50,263 nt of DNA from an uncultured Clostridia bacterium (GTDB lineage Bacteria; Bacillota; Clostridia; TANB77; CAG-508), in the NCBI GenBank assembly GCA_947628115.1, contig CANQYS010000005.1, positions 1-50,263 of the forward strand, written 5' to 3'. The notes below the pieces were generated by a model that worked only from the letters and a program-made list of their open reading frames with translations, was not told the DNA's origin and searched no databases. This document shows, one piece after another, positions 28,553-38,420 of this stretch. Every line of letters starts with the position of its first letter. Position 1 is the stretch's first letter. The translations under genes and the position numbers were made by a program.

Positions 28553-30121
28553 TTATTTTTTCCTATTTTTGCTATATGTTTCTTTTAAGAATCTTTCTTT
28601 TTCTTTTTTTTCTTCTTCTTCAATCATCTTAGTAGCTTTTTCATGTATCCTTATATTTTCTAATCTTGTTTTTTCACTTTCTTTAATTGATTCTATTCTA
28701 TCCTTATACTTATTACTAAATTTACTATTTTTTTTACCTTTTTCCAATGCATGTTTTTCCTTTACTTTTTTACTTTTTTCAGAAGTTCTTTTAGACTTTT
28801 TGTTTTCCTCCTTTAATTTAGAATTCAATAACATATATTGCTCATTATTACTCTTATCTTTAAATCTTAAGTCTGTACAAATTAATTCTATTATCAATTT
28901 TGCTGTTTTATTTGGATCATGTCTAATATAATTACCTTCTATTGTTGCAAGTTCTCCTTTTATTAGTTGTATGCCCTTATTTTTAATTTGTGATGTATCT
29001 ATATTTACTATATCTGATCCCATTAAATTGTATTTTCTTATGTATTCTGGTACAATTTCTCCAACATCAGATATACAAAAATCTATAATTCCTTCTCCAC
29101 TATGTTCAATTATACTTTGTATATGATCAGATACATCATAGTCATCTGTTTGTCCAGGTTCTGTCATAATATTAGATATATAAATTTTTAAAGCTTTACT
29201 TTCTCTTATTGTTTTTGCTACATTTTTTATGAGTAAATTTGGTATAACATTTGTATATATACTTCCAGGTCCTATAACTATTGCATCTGCATTTTGTAAG
29301 GCATCTATTACTCCTGGTGCAGTTCTGCAGTTTGACGGATTAAGATAAACTCTATTTATTTTTGTTACTTTATTAGATACTATTTCTTTTATTTTGCTTT
29401 TTTCTTCTACAACCGTACCATCTTGCAATTCAGCACATATATTCATTTCATCTAACGTTACTGGAAGAACTTTTCCAATCATTGATAAAATGCCACTAGA
29501 ATTTTTTACACTACTTGTAAAATCTCCATATATTTTTTGCATTGCATATAAATATAAATCTCCAAATGTTAAATTATTTAATTTTCCCTCATTGAATGTA
29601 TAATTAATTAATTTTTCCATTTCTTCACTATTTGGTGCAAGAGATATAATACTATTTTTTATATCTTCTACTGGATTTAATTTTAACTCTCTAATTGATT
29701 CAGCTTTGGGTTTTCCATATGAAGTTACTGGAACTATTGCAGTTAGATTACTAGTATAGTTTTTTAATCCCTTTAATACGTTATTTACTCCGTTTCCTCC
29801 ACCAATTACTACAATATTAGGTCCTTTTTCATATATATTATTTGATACTAAATTTTTTAATTCTTTATTGTTTGCTTCAACCTTATTTGTTTCTATTAGT
29901 AACTCTAGATTTCTTCTTTGTATATATACAATTCCTAAAACAAAACATATAAATCCAAAAACAAATGTTGATATAATTAATATTAAATCATTTAATTCCA
30001 ATTTTTCGGACGTTAATATCTTCGAAATTCCAAAACAAGTTAAAACTATTCCTATTAATATAAGAAACATCCATCTTTTTATTTTTGTACTGTTTTTAAA
30101 CCAACTAAAAAACTTTTTCAT
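28553..30121 (-). CDS. YvcK/CofD-like protein with membrane N-terminus, divergent motif
   Basis: YvcK proteins are UDP-sugar-binding regulators needed for cell-wall and carbon balance. The 522-aa protein has two N-terminal membrane helices (about 15-65), then IVVIGGGNGVNNVLKGLK, GPGSIYTNVIPNLL and MTEPGQTDDYDVSDHI, all typical of the fold. The normally conserved ADDGGSSGRLR loop is replaced by TSYGKPKAESIRE. The C-terminal 90 residues are Lys/Glu-rich. It lies 3 bases after murB, a common pairing. Confidence 0.85.
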   Translation of the reverse strand: MKKFFSWFKNSTKIKRWMFLILIGIVLTCFGISKILTSEKLELNDLILIISTFVFGFICFVLGIVYIQRRNLELLIETNKVEANNKELKNLVSNNIYEKGPNIVVIGGGNGVNNVLKGLKNYTSNLTAIVPVTSYGKPKAESIRELKLNPVEDIKNSIISLAPNSEEMEKLINYTFNEGKLNNLTFGDLYLYAMQKIYGDFTSSVKNSSGILSMIGKVLPVTLDEMNICAELQDGTVVEEKSKIKEIVSNKVTKINRVYLNPSNCRTAPGVIDALQNADAIVIGPGSIYTNVIPNLLIKNVAKTIRESKALKIYISNIMTEPGQTDDYDVSDHIQSIIEHSGEGIIDFCISDVGEIVPEYIRKYNLMGSDIVNIDTSQIKNKGIQLIKGELATIEGNYIRHDPNKTAKLIIELICTDLRFKDKSNNEQYMLLNSKLKEENKKSKRTSEKSKKVKEKHALEKGKKNSKFSNKYKDRIESIKESEKTRLENIRIHEKATKMIEEEEKKEKERFLKETYSKNRKK

Positions 30122-30124
30122 ATT

Positions 30125-31033
30125 TTAATCTTCTCCCATAACTTCAATTTCTAACTGTATTTGTATATTAAATTTTTCATAAACTTTTTTCTTTACATAT
30201 TCAACTAATTCCAATAAATCTTTTGCTGTTGCATTTCCCTTATTTACTATAAATCCCGCATGCTTTTCAGACACATATGCATCTCCAATATTATATCCCT
30301 TTAAACCACATTGGTCAATCAATTGTGCAGTAATATAATTTTTTCCTCGTTTAAATGTGCTACCCGCACTTGGAAAATTTATAGGCTGTTTTTCTTTCCT
30401 AGATTTCATATTAGAGTCCATCTCTAATTTAATTTTTTCCTTAACATCAGATTTTAACTTTAAAGTTGCAGATATTATTATATCCTCTTTATTATAAGAA
30501 AATCTGCTACATCTATAATCAAACTCATTCTCTTTATTATTAATTGTATGCAACTCTAAATTTTTATCTAAATATGTGGTACAAATAAGTATATCCTTTA
30601 TTTCTTTTCCATGCGCACCAGCATTCATTTTTACTGCTCCACCTATGCTACCTGGAATACCACAAGCAAATTCCAATCCCGATAAACCTTTTTCATATGC
30701 TATATTTGACATTTTAGATAATAAAACTCCTGCCTGAACATTAACTAAGTTATCTTCAATAAAGTCAATATTATTTAATTGTAATTTTATAACTACTCCT
30801 CTAATGCCACCATCTTTTACTAATATATTACTTCCATTTCCTATTACTGTTATAGGAACATTTCTTTCTATACATTTGTTAATAACAAATATAAGTTCCT
30901 CTATATTTTCTACTTTTATAAATATATCAGCAACTCCGCCTATTTTTAATGTAGTATGCTTACACATAGGTTCATTTAAATAAACTTTAGTTTTATCTAT
31001 TTTTTTTATAAATTCATTATATAAATTTTCCAT
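30125..31033 (-). CDS. murB: UDP-N-acetylenolpyruvoylglucosamine reductase
   Basis: MurB makes UDP-N-acetylmuramate for peptidoglycan, using FAD and NADPH. Hallmarks are the HTTLKIGGVAD opening of the FAD domain, VIGNGSNILV, GLEFACGIPGSIGGAVKMNAGAHG, and the SAGSTFKRG loop with its catalytic Ser. The start is set at 31033 because TAGGAGAG is just upstream. 302 aa matches Gram-positive MurB. Confidence 0.95.
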   Translation of the reverse strand: MENLYNEFIKKIDKTKVYLNEPMCKHTTLKIGGVADIFIKVENIEELIFVINKCIERNVPITVIGNGSNILVKDGGIRGVVIKLQLNNIDFIEDNLVNVQAGVLLSKMSNIAYEKGLSGLEFACGIPGSIGGAVKMNAGAHGKEIKDILICTTYLDKNLELHTINNKENEFDYRCSRFSYNKEDIIISATLKLKSDVKEKIKLEMDSNMKSRKEKQPINFPSAGSTFKRGKNYITAQLIDQCGLKGYNIGDAYVSEKHAGFIVNKGNATAKDLLELVEYVKKKVYEKFNIQIQLEIEVMGED

Positions 31034-31206
31034 ATCTCTCCTAAATATTTTTGTTACATATTTATTCAATTTATATATTTATTATACAAGTGAATTCTAT
31101 CATTATTTTATATATTTTACAATAATATATTTTAAATTAAAATTTGTCCCCCACTTATACAACTTAGCTCTATTATTTTAGTTATTCGGGATGTTATATT
31201 GAATAT

Positions 31207-31251
31207 TGTAGAAACTTTGTCGATTTAATGAAAATTTTCAAATTTTCATTA
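31207..31251. repeat. TTTAATGAAAA palindrome shared with the 13 kb element
   Basis: TTTGTCGATTTAATGAAAA and its inverted arm TTTTCATTAAA form a hairpin. The same sequence is present in the opposite orientation near 13259-13300. It lies in the 385-bp gap between murB and the sortase gene. Confidence 0.7.
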
Positions 31252-31321
31252 AACAATTAAAAGTTAAAACAATTATTTTTTGACAAATATAAAAAATATC
31301 TATACTAATTATTTCTCTTAT

Positions 31322-31390
31322 CGCACTTGTCTTTAGTGGATGCACCAAGGACACCACACCTAAAGGCACGACCACCCGTGGAGTCATCTT
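31322..31390. other. GC-rich inverted-repeat region, possible small RNA
   Basis: CTTTAGTGG / CCACACCTAAAG forms a stem (about 31331-31365). It is followed by CACGACCACCCGTGG with further pairing. GC content is well above the surrounding AT-rich gap. No frame and no recognised family. It may be the 3' hairpin of the sortase transcript or an independent RNA. Confidence 0.4.
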
Positions 31391-31418
31391 CTATATTCAT
31401 CATACATTATTCACTAAT

Positions 31419-32042
31419 TTAATCATATAATTCTCTTGCCTTTACAATTAACCTTTTTATTGCACCAGTTGCACAAGTAATTAATGTTACTTCTCTTTCT
31501 CCATTTGTTTCTTGCGATAAACACTTTGTTTCTTTTGGATACACTTTATATATATCATATACTATGTACTCAATACTTTGGTCATATACATCTGTTATTA
31601 CAATTTTATCTCCCATTTCTAAATTTTTTAATTTTTTAAACATATTTTCACTTTTATAATTATGACCTATTATACATACATTGCCAAGTCCATTAATTTT
31701 AGGTCCACAAAGTTTTGTAACAGATTCATTTAAACTTTCTTTTGTTGTTTGGTCTAAAATATATGTACTTAATTCAATTTTTGGTATTTCTATTTTACCT
31801 ATTACAGTATATCCTTTAATATCTTTTGGCATATTTATATATGCTTCTTTCGTTTTAACACTTACAACTTCTTTTACTTCTTCTTTTTTTATTTCTTGTG
31901 CTTTATAAATGTTTTCCTCTTCTTTTGCTTGTATCTCTCCTGCATTATTTCCATTAATTATACTAACTACAAAAAAAATAATAGAAATGAATAACATAAC
32001 TTTTAATTTTATATTTTTCATTACTATTATTTTACTTTTCAA
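31419..32042 (-). CDS. Sortase (class D-like)
   Basis: Sortases join surface proteins to the cell wall. The protein has an N-terminal membrane anchor, then IGKIEIPKIEL, the catalytic His in CIIGHNY, the catalytic Cys in TLITCATG, and the Arg in KRLIVKAR. TTG at 32042 is preferred because AAAGGTG lies six bases upstream; a later ATG at 32021 lacks a site. The next gene upstream ends in an IPQAG-type sorting signal, making a sortase/substrate pair. Confidence 0.88.
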   Translation of the reverse strand: MKSKIIVMKNIKLKVMLFISIIFFVVSIINGNNAGEIQAKEEENIYKAQEIKKEEVKEVVSVKTKEAYINMPKDIKGYTVIGKIEIPKIELSTYILDQTTKESLNESVTKLCGPKINGLGNVCIIGHNYKSENMFKKLKNLEMGDKIVITDVYDQSIEYIVYDIYKVYPKETKCLSQETNGEREVTLITCATGAIKRLIVKARELYD

Positions 32043-32110
32043 ATTAATCACCTTTTCCTTACATTTGTAATATATAATATGTAAAGAAATTTTATTGGTG
32101 TATGTCTATT

Positions 32111-32728
32111 TTATTTTTTTATTAAAAATTTTTTTGCAAGAATTAATACTACAATTACTATTGCTATTGTTAATACATATACCCATATGCTAATTCCAGC
32201 TTGAGGAATTTCTTCTATTGTATTATTAACAATATTGTTTGAAACAGTAGGTTTTTCTTTTACAATTTGAGTAAATTGCTGAGAAACTATAACTGCATTA
32301 TCATGTTCTAAGTCAATTAAGCTAATTTCTGATATATATGTTCCGGCTTGAGGATAAGTAATTACTATTGGTGTTTCATTTCTAAATGTTCCACCTACTT
32401 GAAAACCGCTTTCTGGTCCCCAATTTCCACTTTCAGATATATCAAATTCCCTTCCTTGTTCATCATATGCCATTAATTTAATATCTTTAGATGGACCAGA
32501 AACTTGTTTTGATTCAACACGTACTTTTGAATATGGTGTTGCCTCTGTTCCTTGTAATACAACTGTTGCTCTTTTTGCTTCATTTGCATATATTTCTCCT
32601 TCATAAATAATGTCAAATTTGTATCCATTTCCGCTATTTACTGCTGGACTTGTTGCATAAATTGGAAATTCAAAAGCAAATAATGCAATAAATAAAATTA
32701 GTCCAATTAAAAAAACTCTTTTTTTCAA
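32111..32728 (-). CDS. Surface protein with IPQAG cell-wall sorting signal
   Basis: The 205-aa protein begins with a signal peptide (cleavage likely near YATSPA, residue 25) and has a beta-rich extracellular part. It ends with IPQAG, a long hydrophobic helix and a basic tail KKFLIKK. That is a complete LPXTG-like sorting signal with Ile-Pro-Gln-Ala-Gly replacing LPQTG. The adjacent sortase is the probable partner. AAGGAG lies before the ATG. Its binding role is unknown. Confidence 0.82.
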   Translation of the reverse strand: MKKRVFLIGLILFIALFAFEFPIYATSPAVNSGNGYKFDIIYEGEIYANEAKRATVVLQGTEATPYSKVRVESKQVSGPSKDIKLMAYDEQGREFDISESGNWGPESGFQVGGTFRNETPIVITYPQAGTYISEISLIDLEHDNAVIVSQQFTQIVKEKPTVSNNIVNNTIEEIPQAGISIWVYVLTIAIVIVVLILAKKFLIKK

Positions 32729-32801
32729 AATAAAACTCCTTTCATATATAATTTACATAGTAAAATTATATTTTGAAAGAAGTTTTTTATGATAATTATT
32801 T

Positions 32802-35363
32802 TTATTTAGTTATCCATCTTATCAAATTTAAGTTAGCACTATCCAAAAGCATTTCGTGTTTTGGCATTACTCTAAATGTATATCCATAATTTCCACCAGT
32901 TTTTAATTCTATTTTTGCATTATATGTATATGCCCTTTTTTCATTATCACTTTTGGTTAGTTTCATTGGTATTATACTTATATTTTCTATAGTTCCATTA
33001 TCTAATATTTTTCCATAATATACTTGAGCCTCAATATTTTCTACATTTATATTAGGTAACTTTACAATGCATGATACATCAATATTTTTACCTGCATCCA
33101 TTGATATATTATCTAAATTATTATTTTGCTCAATTACAATATCATCCCAATTTGCATATAGTTCATTTTTTGTTTTATTATAATCAGTAACTAAATCTAA
33201 ATTTGCATAATATTTATTTGTTAAATTACATAATGGTATATATAATTGATTTGTATAATCTACCAACATTCTAGATGTACTATAATTTCCACCTGTAGAT
33301 ATAATAGAATTTTTCATAAATTGAATCCATTGTTTGGATATTCCATTTTCTTTATTATAATATGCTGGTATTATTTTATTTTCCAATATGTTATAAATGC
33401 TCTCACTATCTGCTGTATCCTGTTCCTCGTAAGAATAATAATCTGCGTTTGTTCCTATTGCCCAACCATTTTTTTGATTATATCCTTCTGCCCACCATCC
33501 ATCTAATATACTAAAATTAACAACACCATTTACAGAAGCCTTTTCTCCACTTGTTCCAGATGCTTCCATTGGTCTTCTTGGGGTATTTAGCCATACATCT
33601 ACCCCTGAAATTAAATGTCTAGATAATTCCATGTCATATCCTTCAAGTAAGAATATTTTTCCTTTAAATTGTGGCATTAAAGATATTTCGTGTATTCTTT
33701 TTATTAAATTTTGTCCTTCTATATCTTTTGGATGTGCTTTACCTGCAAAAATTAATTGAACAGGTCTTGTTTCATCATTTAAAATTTGTGTTATTCTTTC
33801 TAGGTCCTTAAATATTAATGTTGCTCTTTTATATGTTGCAAATCTTCTTGCAAATCCTATTGTTAATGCATCTGGGTTTAACTTGGATGTTATTTCTTTT
33901 ATTTGTTCATAATGCATGCCATTACTTCTTAATCTATTAGTTATATTTTCACTAACTAATTTTAAAAGTCTTTCTTTTCTTACAAGATGCTCTTTCCATA
34001 GTTCTTCGTCTGGTATGTTATTTATCTTTTCCCATGTTTCATTTAAATGTATTTTATCTTGCCAATATGGTGTTAAATATTTATTATAAAGTTCTTTAAG
34101 ATTTGGTGCAAGCCATGTACATGTATGTATACCATTTGTTACATATGTAATTGGAGATTCATTAGGTGCAATCTCTGGCCACACTTCTCCAAATAGTTCT
34201 CTTGAGACAGCTCCATGTAATTTACTTACTCCGTTTTTCTTTCCAGCAATTTTTAATGCTAAAATTCCCATATTAAAAGTTGTTTTATTTTCTTCTTTAG
34301 GTTTCATCCCTAATTCTAAAAATTCCTCCTTAGAAATTCCAAGTGGAATCCAAAAATCTTTAAAGTATTTTTCTACTAAAGTTGTTGGGAATATATCATT
34401 TCCTGCTGGTACTGGTGTATGTGTTGTAAACACTGTTTTTGCTGTTACTATATCTTTTGCAATATTAAATGATATTTTTTTCTCTTCCATTACTCTTCTA
34501 ATTAATTCTAAAACTAGGAAAGAAGAATGTCCTTCATTCATATGGTAAATTGTAGGATTAAGTTCCAATTCTTTTAGTACGGTTACACCACCTATTCCTA
34601 AAACTATTTCTTGCTGAATTCTCATTTCTTGGTCACCACCATATAGTCTTAGTGTTATTCCTCTATATTCTTCTATATTCTCTTCTATGTCTGTATCTAA
34701 TAAATATAAATTTACTCTTCCAACTTCTATTTTCCAAACTTTTATATAAAGAGTTCCATTTGGCATTTTTAAAGATACTATTAAGTCCTCTCCTGTTTCT
34801 CTTTTTACTGGTATTATTGGTAGATTTTCTAATTCTATATTATAATATTCTGATTCTTGTCCACCTATTCTATTTATTTTTTGATGAAAATATCCATTTT
34901 TATATAACAATCCAATTGCTACAAGGGGAATACCTAAATCACTTGATGATTTTAAATGATCTCCAGATAACATTCCAAGTCCACCAGAGTATATTGGTAG
35001 TATTTCATCTAATCCATATTCTGCTGAAAAATATGCAATTAAGTCATTTTTATTTTCTGGATAATTTTTATTAAACCATGTGTTTTTACTATTTATATAT
35101 CCTTCAAAATTATCTACATTTCTATTATATTCTTTAATAAATTCGGAATTTTCTGCTATGCTTTCTAATTTCTCCTGATCCACTAATTTTAAAAATTTTA
35201 TAGGATTTTTCTCACATTTTTCCCATAAATCTATATCTATTTTTTTAAATAATTTTAAAAATTCTGTATTCCAAGACCACCATAAATTATTTGCTATTTG
35301 AGACAATTTATCTATTTTTTTTGGTAATTGTGGATTTACTGTAATTTTATTAAATATGTACAT
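32802..35363 (-). CDS. glgP: Alpha-glucan phosphorylase
   Basis: This enzyme releases glucose-1-phosphate from alpha-1,4 glucans with pyridoxal phosphate. It has SAEYGLDEILPIYSGGLGMLSGDHLK near the N-terminus, HMNEGHSSF, and the PLP-region EASGTSGEKASVNG. The 853-aa length fits the TIGR02094 type rather than classic GlgP. The start at 35363 follows AAAGGAGG. With the debranching enzyme it gives a route for glycogen breakdown. Confidence 0.92.
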   Translation of the reverse strand: MYIFNKITVNPQLPKKIDKLSQIANNLWWSWNTEFLKLFKKIDIDLWEKCEKNPIKFLKLVDQEKLESIAENSEFIKEYNRNVDNFEGYINSKNTWFNKNYPENKNDLIAYFSAEYGLDEILPIYSGGLGMLSGDHLKSSSDLGIPLVAIGLLYKNGYFHQKINRIGGQESEYYNIELENLPIIPVKRETGEDLIVSLKMPNGTLYIKVWKIEVGRVNLYLLDTDIEENIEEYRGITLRLYGGDQEMRIQQEIVLGIGGVTVLKELELNPTIYHMNEGHSSFLVLELIRRVMEEKKISFNIAKDIVTAKTVFTTHTPVPAGNDIFPTTLVEKYFKDFWIPLGISKEEFLELGMKPKEENKTTFNMGILALKIAGKKNGVSKLHGAVSRELFGEVWPEIAPNESPITYVTNGIHTCTWLAPNLKELYNKYLTPYWQDKIHLNETWEKINNIPDEELWKEHLVRKERLLKLVSENITNRLRSNGMHYEQIKEITSKLNPDALTIGFARRFATYKRATLIFKDLERITQILNDETRPVQLIFAGKAHPKDIEGQNLIKRIHEISLMPQFKGKIFLLEGYDMELSRHLISGVDVWLNTPRRPMEASGTSGEKASVNGVVNFSILDGWWAEGYNQKNGWAIGTNADYYSYEEQDTADSESIYNILENKIIPAYYNKENGISKQWIQFMKNSIISTGGNYSTSRMLVDYTNQLYIPLCNLTNKYYANLDLVTDYNKTKNELYANWDDIVIEQNNNLDNISMDAGKNIDVSCIVKLPNINVENIEAQVYYGKILDNGTIENISIIPMKLTKSDNEKRAYTYNAKIELKTGGNYGYTFRVMPKHEMLLDSANLNLIRWITK

Positions 35364-35416
35364 ATATAATGTACCTCCTTTGTATTTTAAAAAATTTCTC
35401 TTGTATAACACAATTA

Positions 35417-35445
35417 ATTATCTATTAAAAGTTTATTTTTGTCAA
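35417..35445 (-). promoter_or_regulatory. glgP promoter
   Basis: On the minus strand, TTGACA, 17 bases, then GATAAT, about 55 bases before the glgP start. Confidence 0.7.
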
Positions 35446-35464
35446 TGTAAATATAATATTTTTT

Positions 35465-36275
35465 CTATAAATTAGATACAGTTTTTATTGCTCCGATTAC
35501 TACTCCATATTGAGCATTTTCTGGTATTATAAATTCAATGCTTTGAGTTTGTTCTATTTTTCTTAATATTCTCTTTACACTAGGTATAACAGTAATATTA
35601 CCAATTAGTATAACATCTTTTATTGTATCCTTTTTTATTGCAAATGCAGCCATCATTCCTATTACTTCAAATATCATGTTCAAAATTCCTAATGTTATAT
35701 CTGCATTTGTTGCATCTTTTTGTAAGTTTCCAAAATTAGCAAGTGTTAAATCAGGTGGAAGTGTTTCTATTTTTTCATTTGTTTTATCTCCAATTATTAA
35801 ATCTATTTTAGATAAATCTCCTTTTTTTGATAGTTCTATTATGTTTTCAAATGTACTAGCATTAGCAAATTTACTGCATAAGTTTGTTAATGTTCCAGCT
35901 CCAACTCCGTGTTCCACCTATGTGCTCTATTTTATTTTTATTTGCTCTTACAAAAGCGGTTCCTGTACCAATACTTACTATTAATGCTTCATTTTTATTA
36001 GTTAAATATAATCCACCTACGCCTATTGCTTTAAATTCTTCTACTTTTTTTATTGGTATATTATACTTATTGTTTTTTAATTTGTCTGCTCCTATTCCAG
36101 TTACAACTATACTTTCTACATTTTCCATCTTTACATTATTTTTAGTAATAAATTTGTCTATTATTTGTTCTACATTTTCATTTATAAAAATATCTTTGTT
36201 AATAATTTTATCATTTTTATATTCAATTATTTTAGTTGTAGAACTTCCTATATCTATTCCTATTATACTCAACAT
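35465..36275 (-). CDS. coaW: Type II pantothenate kinase, with internal +1 recoding
   Basis: This enzyme phosphorylates pantothenate, the first step of coenzyme A synthesis. It has the acetate-kinase-like fold motif GIDIGSSTTK and VSIGTGTAFV. The frame breaks after codon 122 within the phosphate-binding motif: GGT GGA ACA CGG AGT. Skipping C35909 gives HIGGT-GVGAGTL, the family signature, and the frame continues to 35465. The recoded product is 269 aa, close to staphylococcal CoaW. It starts 13 bases after galK. Confidence 0.9.
35906..35909 (-). other. CGGA +1 recoding site in coaW
   Basis: ...GGA ACA | CGG A. Skipping C35909 gives Gly123 inside the GGTGVGxGT motif. The codon before is ACA, so re-pairing of the P-site tRNA one base on (CAC) would be poor. 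Confidence 0.87.
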
Positions 36276-36288
36276 TTGTTCCCCATTT

Positions 36289-37452
36289 CTAAAGTACTTT
36301 TGGTCCTTCACCAATTTCAACTACATAAAAATCTGCATCATATCCTATTTTTTCTTTGTATGCATTACCTACATTTTTTATAAAGTCATCTACTTTATTG
36401 CTTTTAACTATACTTACTGCACAGCCTCCAAAACCGGCTCCTGTCATTCTTGCACCTATTACTCCTTCTTGTTTTAAACTTTCTGCTACTAATGTATCTA
36501 GTTCTTTTCCTGTAACTTCATAATCGTCCCTTAAAGAATTATGTGATGCTATCATAAGTTTTCCTAATAATTCTAAATTATTTTCTTTTAATGCTTTTAC
36601 AGCTTTAATAGTTCTTTGATTTTCATAAACTGCGTGTTTTGCTCTTTTTTGTCTATTTACATCTTTTATTAAATTTTTATTATTTTCAAATTCTTCTTCT
36701 GTAAGTTCACCTAATGATTTTATGTTTAATTTCTGTTGTAATTCTTGCAGAGCCATTTCACACTCTGCTCTTCTTTCATTGTATTTTGAATCTCCAAGTC
36801 CTCTTTTTTTATTTGTATTCATTATAACTATTTTTTCATTCTTTAATAAAATTTTTGCATATTCATATTGTAAATTGGCAGTATCTAAGAATATTGCACA
36901 GTCTTTTTTTCCATTAGCAATTATAAATTGATCCATTATACCACAATTTACTCCAACATACTTATTTTCTGCTTTTTGACCCAATAAAGCAAGTTTAGTC
37001 ATATCTACATCTAATTTAAATAAATCCTTTAACACAAATCCTGTTAATATTTCTATCGAGGCTGATGAAGAAAGCCCTGCACCGTTTGGTATTGTACCAT
37101 AATATAAAATATCAAATCCTTTATCTATAATAAATCCATCATCTTTCATTGCCCAAATCATTGATTTAGGATAGTTAATCCAGTTTTCTTCAATATTATA
37201 TTTTAACTCATTGATTGTAGATTCTAATACTCCTAATTCTTCAAAATTCATTGAATATAATCTTAATTTGTCATCATTTCTTTTTCTTGCAACTGCATAT
37301 GTACCCATTGTAAGTGCACACGGAAATACATGTCCTCCATTATAATCTGTGTGTTCTCCAATTAAATTTACTCTTCCTGGTGCAAAATATGTTTTAATTT
37401 CTCCTTCATTTCCAAATAAACTTTCAAATTTACTTCTTATTTTTTCTTTCAT
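36289..37452 (-). CDS. galK: Galactokinase
   Basis: GalK phosphorylates galactose in the Leloir pathway. It has the signature GRVNLIGEHTDYNGG (about 28-42), the ATP loop IPNGAGLSSSAS and the C-terminal GARMTGAGFGGCAV. The start at 37452 follows GGAGGAG. 387 aa is typical. No other gal genes are visible here. coaW follows immediately. Confidence 0.95.
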   Translation of the reverse strand: MKEKIRSKFESLFGNEGEIKTYFAPGRVNLIGEHTDYNGGHVFPCALTMGTYAVARKRNDDKLRLYSMNFEELGVLESTINELKYNIEENWINYPKSMIWAMKDDGFIIDKGFDILYYGTIPNGAGLSSSASIEILTGFVLKDLFKLDVDMTKLALLGQKAENKYVGVNCGIMDQFIIANGKKDCAIFLDTANLQYEYAKILLKNEKIVIMNTNKKRGLGDSKYNERRAECEMALQELQQKLNIKSLGELTEEEFENNKNLIKDVNRQKRAKHAVYENQRTIKAVKALKENNLELLGKLMIASHNSLRDDYEVTGKELDTLVAESLKQEGVIGARMTGAGFGGCAVSIVKSNKVDDFIKNVGNAYKEKIGYDADFYVVEIGEGPKVL

Positions 37453-37528
37453 ATTCTCCTCCATATATAAAATATTTCATTTATTTTTAGTTTATACTTA
37501 ATTTATAGAAGAGTATTGCCATTCTCCT

Positions 37529-38365
37529 CTATTTATTATTTATTCTATTTATTAAGAATGGAATTTTGTTCTCAAAATTAACACCATAAGCATCTTCTTT
37601 TTTTATCAAGTAAGTATCATATATAGTTTCCCACACATAATCTACTGCTATTTTTAGGGCTTCTTCTAATGAATTATTATTTACTAGTGCTCCAACTACT
37701 GTACTTGAAAATATATCACCAGTTCCATGATATTTAACAGGTATTTTTTCTCTAAAATATGTAAAGAATTTATTTTCTTTTTTATTATAACTCATAACTC
37801 CTAATTCATTTTCTTTAAAACTAATGCCAGTAAGTATTACTTTATTTGGCCCTAAATTACTTAGTTCTATTAATAAGTCTTTAATTTCTTCTTGTGTATA
37901 TTTTCCCTTATATTCTTTATGTAGCATGTAACTTGCTTCTGTTAAATTAGGTACTATTATATCTCCTAAACTACATAGTTTTGCCATTTCATCTGCAAAA
38001 TTTTGATTAAATCCTGTATATAATTTTCCATTGTCTCCCATTACAGGATCTATGAATATAAAGTTGTCATCTGTTTTAAATTGTTTAAAAAAATCTTTTA
38101 GCATATTAATTTGCTTTATTGAACCTAAATATCCTGTATAAATGCTATCAAATTTAAAATTTTCTTCTTTCCAATGTTCTTGAATTAAAGGTATATCTTC
38201 ACTCAAATCTCTAAATGTAAATCTTTTAAATTGTGTATGTGTTGAAAGTACAGCTGTTGGAATGATTGCTGTTTCTATTCCCATCGCTGATATTATTGGA
38301 AGTGCTACTGTAAGTGAACACTTTCCTACACATGATATATCTTGTATTGTTACTATTCTTTTCAT
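37529..38365 (-). CDS. Pyridoxal/pyridoxamine kinase (PdxY/PdxK-like)
   Basis: This ribokinase-fold kinase phosphorylates vitamin B6 vitamers. It has IQDISCVGKCSLTVALPIISAMG near the start, DPVMGDNGKLY in the middle and the catalytic GTGD motif (YHGTGDIFSST). 278 aa fits PdxY/PdxK. The start at 38365 follows AAAGGAG. A hydroxymethylpyrimidine kinase is a less likely alternative because of the VLSTHTQF segment typical of pyridoxal kinases. Confidence 0.85.
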   Translation of the reverse strand: MKRIVTIQDISCVGKCSLTVALPIISAMGIETAIIPTAVLSTHTQFKRFTFRDLSEDIPLIQEHWKEENFKFDSIYTGYLGSIKQINMLKDFFKQFKTDDNFIFIDPVMGDNGKLYTGFNQNFADEMAKLCSLGDIIVPNLTEASYMLHKEYKGKYTQEEIKDLLIELSNLGPNKVILTGISFKENELGVMSYNKKENKFFTYFREKIPVKYHGTGDIFSSTVVGALVNNNSLEEALKIAVDYVWETIYDTYLIKKEDAYGVNFENKIPFLINRINNK

Positions 38366-38420
38366 TTTTTTCTCCTTTTCATATTTAATCTTAGTATATT
38401 GTATCACATGCAAATTATAT

